A DNA stretch of 35,080 nt from contig NZ_AYYT01000020.1 in the NCBI RefSeq assembly GCF_001435955.1, positions 1-35,080 of the forward strand. Reading direction: 5' to 3'. The notes beneath the pieces were generated by a model. The model was not told the DNA's origin and made no database searches. It saw only the letters and a list, made by a program, of their open reading frames with translations. Shown here one piece after another: positions 32,972 to 35,080 of the stretch. Within the stretch, counting starts at the first letter, position 1; every line of letters begins with the position of its first letter. The stretch is from Ligilactobacillus salivarius DSM 20555 = ATCC 11741. Lineage in GTDB: Bacteria > Bacillota > Bacilli > Lactobacillales > Lactobacillaceae. The translations under genes were made by a program, and so were the position numbers.

Positions 32972-34942
32972 ATGAATTTTGATGATAATGAAGAATTAGT
33001 AAATAAGCAGGTTGACATGAATGCTTATTCGCATAACTTATTAAAAGAAAAATATCCTACGAAACAAGATGTGATTACTGAAATTATGAACTTAGAAGCA
33101 ATTTTGCATCTTCCAAAGGGAACTGAACACTTTGTAAGTGATTTGCATGGGGAGTATACAGCATTTGATCACGTTTTAAGAAATGGTTCTGGGAGTATTA
33201 AACAGAAAATTCAAGATTACTTTTCAGATAGAATGACAGAACAAACGATGCAAGATTTTGCTTTGCTAATCTACTATCCTGAAGATGAATTGGCTCTAGT
33301 AAAGAAAAAATTACGTACAGAAAATGAGCTACAACAATGGTACTTAGATAACATTTCCCACTTATTAGAATTTTTAGAATTATCAGGAAGCAAGTATACA
33401 CGCTCAAAGGTTCGTAAAGCACTAAATCCTAATTTTGTATACATAACAGAAGAATTATTATATAACGATCCTCAAGAATTTAATAAGAGAAGTTATATTA
33501 ATCAACTTTTGAAGAATATTTTGAAATTAGATCAAGCAGATAAATTTATTATTGCTACCTGTTACACAATTCAAAGATTAGTAGTAGATCACTTACATGT
33601 TCTAGGCGATGTTTACGATAGGGGGGAAGAACCAGACAAAATTATGGATAGATTGATGAATTATCATTCTGTCGATATGCAATGGGGAAATCATGATTTA
33701 CTATGGCTAGGTGCAATGGCAGGCTCAAAACTATGTATGTTGAATTTATTGAGAATTTGTGCAAGATATAATAATTTAAATATTATAGAAGATGCATATG
33801 GCATTAATCTACGTCACCTATCAAGATTTGCTGAGGAGCAATATGAGGATAATCCTCAATTTAGACCTAAGTTGACTAATGGTGATGGGTATAGATTCAA
33901 CGGCGAAAAGCTACAAATTACGCAAATTCATCAAGCTGTTGCGATGATGCAATTTAAGCTTGAAGGGCAAGTTATAGCTAGAAGACCAGAATTGGAAATG
34001 GATGATCGAGATTTACTTAATAAGATAGATTACAAGAAAAATGTAATTAGCTTAAATGGTAAAGAATATCCGTTACAAAATACTTGTTTCAACACAGTAG
34101 ACCCTAAAAATCCTAGTGAATTAACAGATGAAGAAAATGCGATTGTAGATGAATTATTAATTTCCATTCAACATTCTACAAAATTAAAACGTCATCTAGA
34201 TTTCATGATGAATAAAGGTAGTATGTACCGTACGTATAATGGCAATCTCCTATTCCATGGATGTATTCCTGCAGATGAAGAAGGAAATTTCTGTAGCTTA
34301 AAGATTGGTAGTAAAGAATATTCTGGCAAAAAATTGTTTGATTTTTCTGAAAAAATGATTCGAAAAGCTTACTCTAAGCCAAATGTAAAAGATGATTTTG
34401 CCACTGATTTTATGTGGTATTTATGGCAAGGAGCTCTTTCCCCACTGTTCGGTAAGAAATCTATGACTACTTTTGAACGTTATTTTATTGCAGATAAAGC
34501 TTGTCATGAAGAAGTAAAGAATCCATATTATAAATTAAGGGAAAATAAGGATTTCTGCATCAAAATTTTACAAGAATTTGGATTTGCTGGCGATGATACT
34601 AATCATATTATCAATGGTCATACTCCAGTTAAAAGGGGACATAATGCAATCTGCGCAGAGGGTTATATGTTGGTAATTGATGGAGGATACTCCAAAGCCT
34701 ATCAGCCAACAACAGGGATCGCTGGATATACATTATTGTATAATTCATATGGCTTGCAACTAGTTTCGCATCAACCATTTACTTCAAAACAAGATGCTAT
34801 TAGAAGCGGGAAAGATATCGTTTCAACGGTTCGGGTGGTAAAGCATGAATTACAACGAAAATCAGTTGCGGATACTGATATTGGTGAAAATATTAAAGAA
34901 AAAATTAGAGTTTTGTATAATTTATTGAGAAATTATGATTAG
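32972..34942 (+). CDS. fbp: Fructose-1,6-bisphosphatase, class III
   Basis: About 656 residues, the normal length of the Firmicute class III enzyme, which dephosphorylates fructose 1,6-bisphosphate in gluconeogenesis. The metallophosphoesterase motifs are complete: SDLHGEYTAFDHVL, LGDVYDRGEEPD, WGNHDLLWLGA and INGHTPVKRG. TTG 32963, ATG 32966 and ATG 32972 are in frame; the last has AGGGG at 9 bases and begins MNFDDNEEL. With serine dehydratase supplying pyruvate, it lets the cell build hexose phosphates from non-sugar carbon. This enzyme is also on the L. salivarius megaplasmid as I recall. Confidence 0.96.
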   Translation: MNFDDNEELVNKQVDMNAYSHNLLKEKYPTKQDVITEIMNLEAILHLPKGTEHFVSDLHGEYTAFDHVLRNGSGSIKQKIQDYFSDRMTEQTMQDFALLIYYPEDELALVKKKLRTENELQQWYLDNISHLLEFLELSGSKYTRSKVRKALNPNFVYITEELLYNDPQEFNKRSYINQLLKNILKLDQADKFIIATCYTIQRLVVDHLHVLGDVYDRGEEPDKIMDRLMNYHSVDMQWGNHDLLWLGAMAGSKLCMLNLLRICARYNNLNIIEDAYGINLRHLSRFAEEQYEDNPQFRPKLTNGDGYRFNGEKLQITQIHQAVAMMQFKLEGQVIARRPELEMDDRDLLNKIDYKKNVISLNGKEYPLQNTCFNTVDPKNPSELTDEENAIVDELLISIQHSTKLKRHLDFMMNKGSMYRTYNGNLLFHGCIPADEEGNFCSLKIGSKEYSGKKLFDFSEKMIRKAYSKPNVKDDFATDFMWYLWQGALSPLFGKKSMTTFERYFIADKACHEEVKNPYYKLRENKDFCIKILQEFGFAGDDTNHIINGHTPVKRGHNAICAEGYMLVIDGGYSKAYQPTTGIAGYTLLYNSYGLQLVSHQPFTSKQDAIRSGKDIVSTVRVVKHELQRKSVADTDIGENIKEKIRVLYNLLRNYD

Positions 34943-34945
34943 AAT

Positions 34946-34986
34946 AAAACATCATCTCAGAGCTAATTTGAGATGATGTTTTTTTG
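34946..34986 (+). terminator. fbp terminator
   Basis: AAAACATCATCTCA (34946-34959) and its perfect complement (34969-34982) with a 9-base loop and T run. Confidence 0.9.
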
Positions 34987-35005
34987 AACTTAATCAGCAA
35001 AAGAT

Positions 35006-35059
35006 TAATCTTTCTTTCGTTTCTTTAAACCAAGTCCAGTTGCTAAAGAAAGCTTGAAC
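35006..35059 (-). pseudogene. Possible C-terminal remnant of a surface-anchored protein
   Basis: The minus-strand frame ending at TAA 35006-35008 reads FKLSLATGLGLKKRKKD, which looks like the hydrophobic-then-basic end of an LPXTG anchor. It is closed upstream by TAG at 35060-35062, so no intact gene runs off the window. Very short; could be chance. Confidence 0.3.
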
Positions 35060-35062
35060 TAC

Positions 35063-35080
35063 CTGTGATTAAAATCACAG
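35063..35080. repeat. Perfect palindrome at the window edge
   Basis: CTGTGATT and AATCACAG flank two bases. It abuts the possible protein remnant. Its continuation lies outside the window, so its nature is unknown. Confidence 0.5.

Noticed and set aside
1-35080. CRISPR array, tRNA, rRNA or riboswitch
   Set aside because: No regularly spaced repeats, cloverleaf, ribosomal RNA sequence or known aptamer pattern was seen by reading; short RNA genes could still be missed by eye.

Overview
The window reads as a low-GC Firmicute of the Lactobacillaceae: AT-rich DNA, AGGAGG-type ribosome binding sites, dense short operons and short T-tailed terminators. The gene mix resembles what I recall of the Ligilactobacillus salivarius megaplasmid (pMP118 type). 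That mix is a Gat-type PTS with transaldolase and transketolase, a nan cluster, L-serine dehydratase, an Abp118-like two-component system and class III fructose-1,6-bisphosphatase. No replication or partition gene is visible, so the replicon assignment is inference. No rRNA, tRNA, CRISPR array or intact insertion sequence was seen.

Layout. (1) 1-7575: a cre-controlled galactitol-family PTS (IIA, IIB, IIC), two zinc polyol-phosphate dehydrogenases, then transaldolase and transketolase, together a likely pentitol-to-pentose-phosphate route. (2) 7578-10150: a Tet(M)-like GTPase facing a Zur-type promoter that drives a zinc-free ribosomal protein S14 gene, broken by a stop at codon 13, and a 35-residue basic protein. 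(3) 10149-12480: a YjeM-type amino-acid antiporter and a small Rossmann-fold oxidoreductase. (4) 12484-20301: the sialic-acid region. An RpiR regulator, NanE and NanA lie on the minus strand; a ROK kinase, nucleoside diphosphate kinase, a TIM-barrel sugar isomerase, a CPA2 antiporter and a sodium:solute symporter lie on the plus strand. Three cre-like sites occur here. (5) 20479-22928: two-subunit Fe-S L-serine dehydratase followed by a SufT/MIP18-type Fe-S maturation protein and a YagU-like membrane protein. (6) 23028-25050: a nitrilase-family amidase with a transaminase, probably a glutamine-transaminase/omega-amidase pair. (7) 25168-31771: an accessory stretch of tiny membrane proteins, two frameshifted genes and a peptide-pheromone quorum-sensing module (double-glycine peptide, HPK10 kinase, LytTR regulator) with no recognisable bacteriocin or exporter gene. 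(8) 31807-35080: a degenerate tyrosine recombinase divergent from fbp, then the window edge with a possible surface-protein remnant.

Together the genes feed polyols, sialic acid and serine into central metabolism (pentose phosphate interconversion, pyruvate, gluconeogenesis). Catabolite control is suggested by cre sites at both sugar regions. The most notable signals are the nonsense codon in the Zur-controlled S14 paralogue, the pheromone circuit without visible output genes, the catalytically degenerate recombinase beside a 13-13-13 inverted repeat, and the clustering of disrupted genes.
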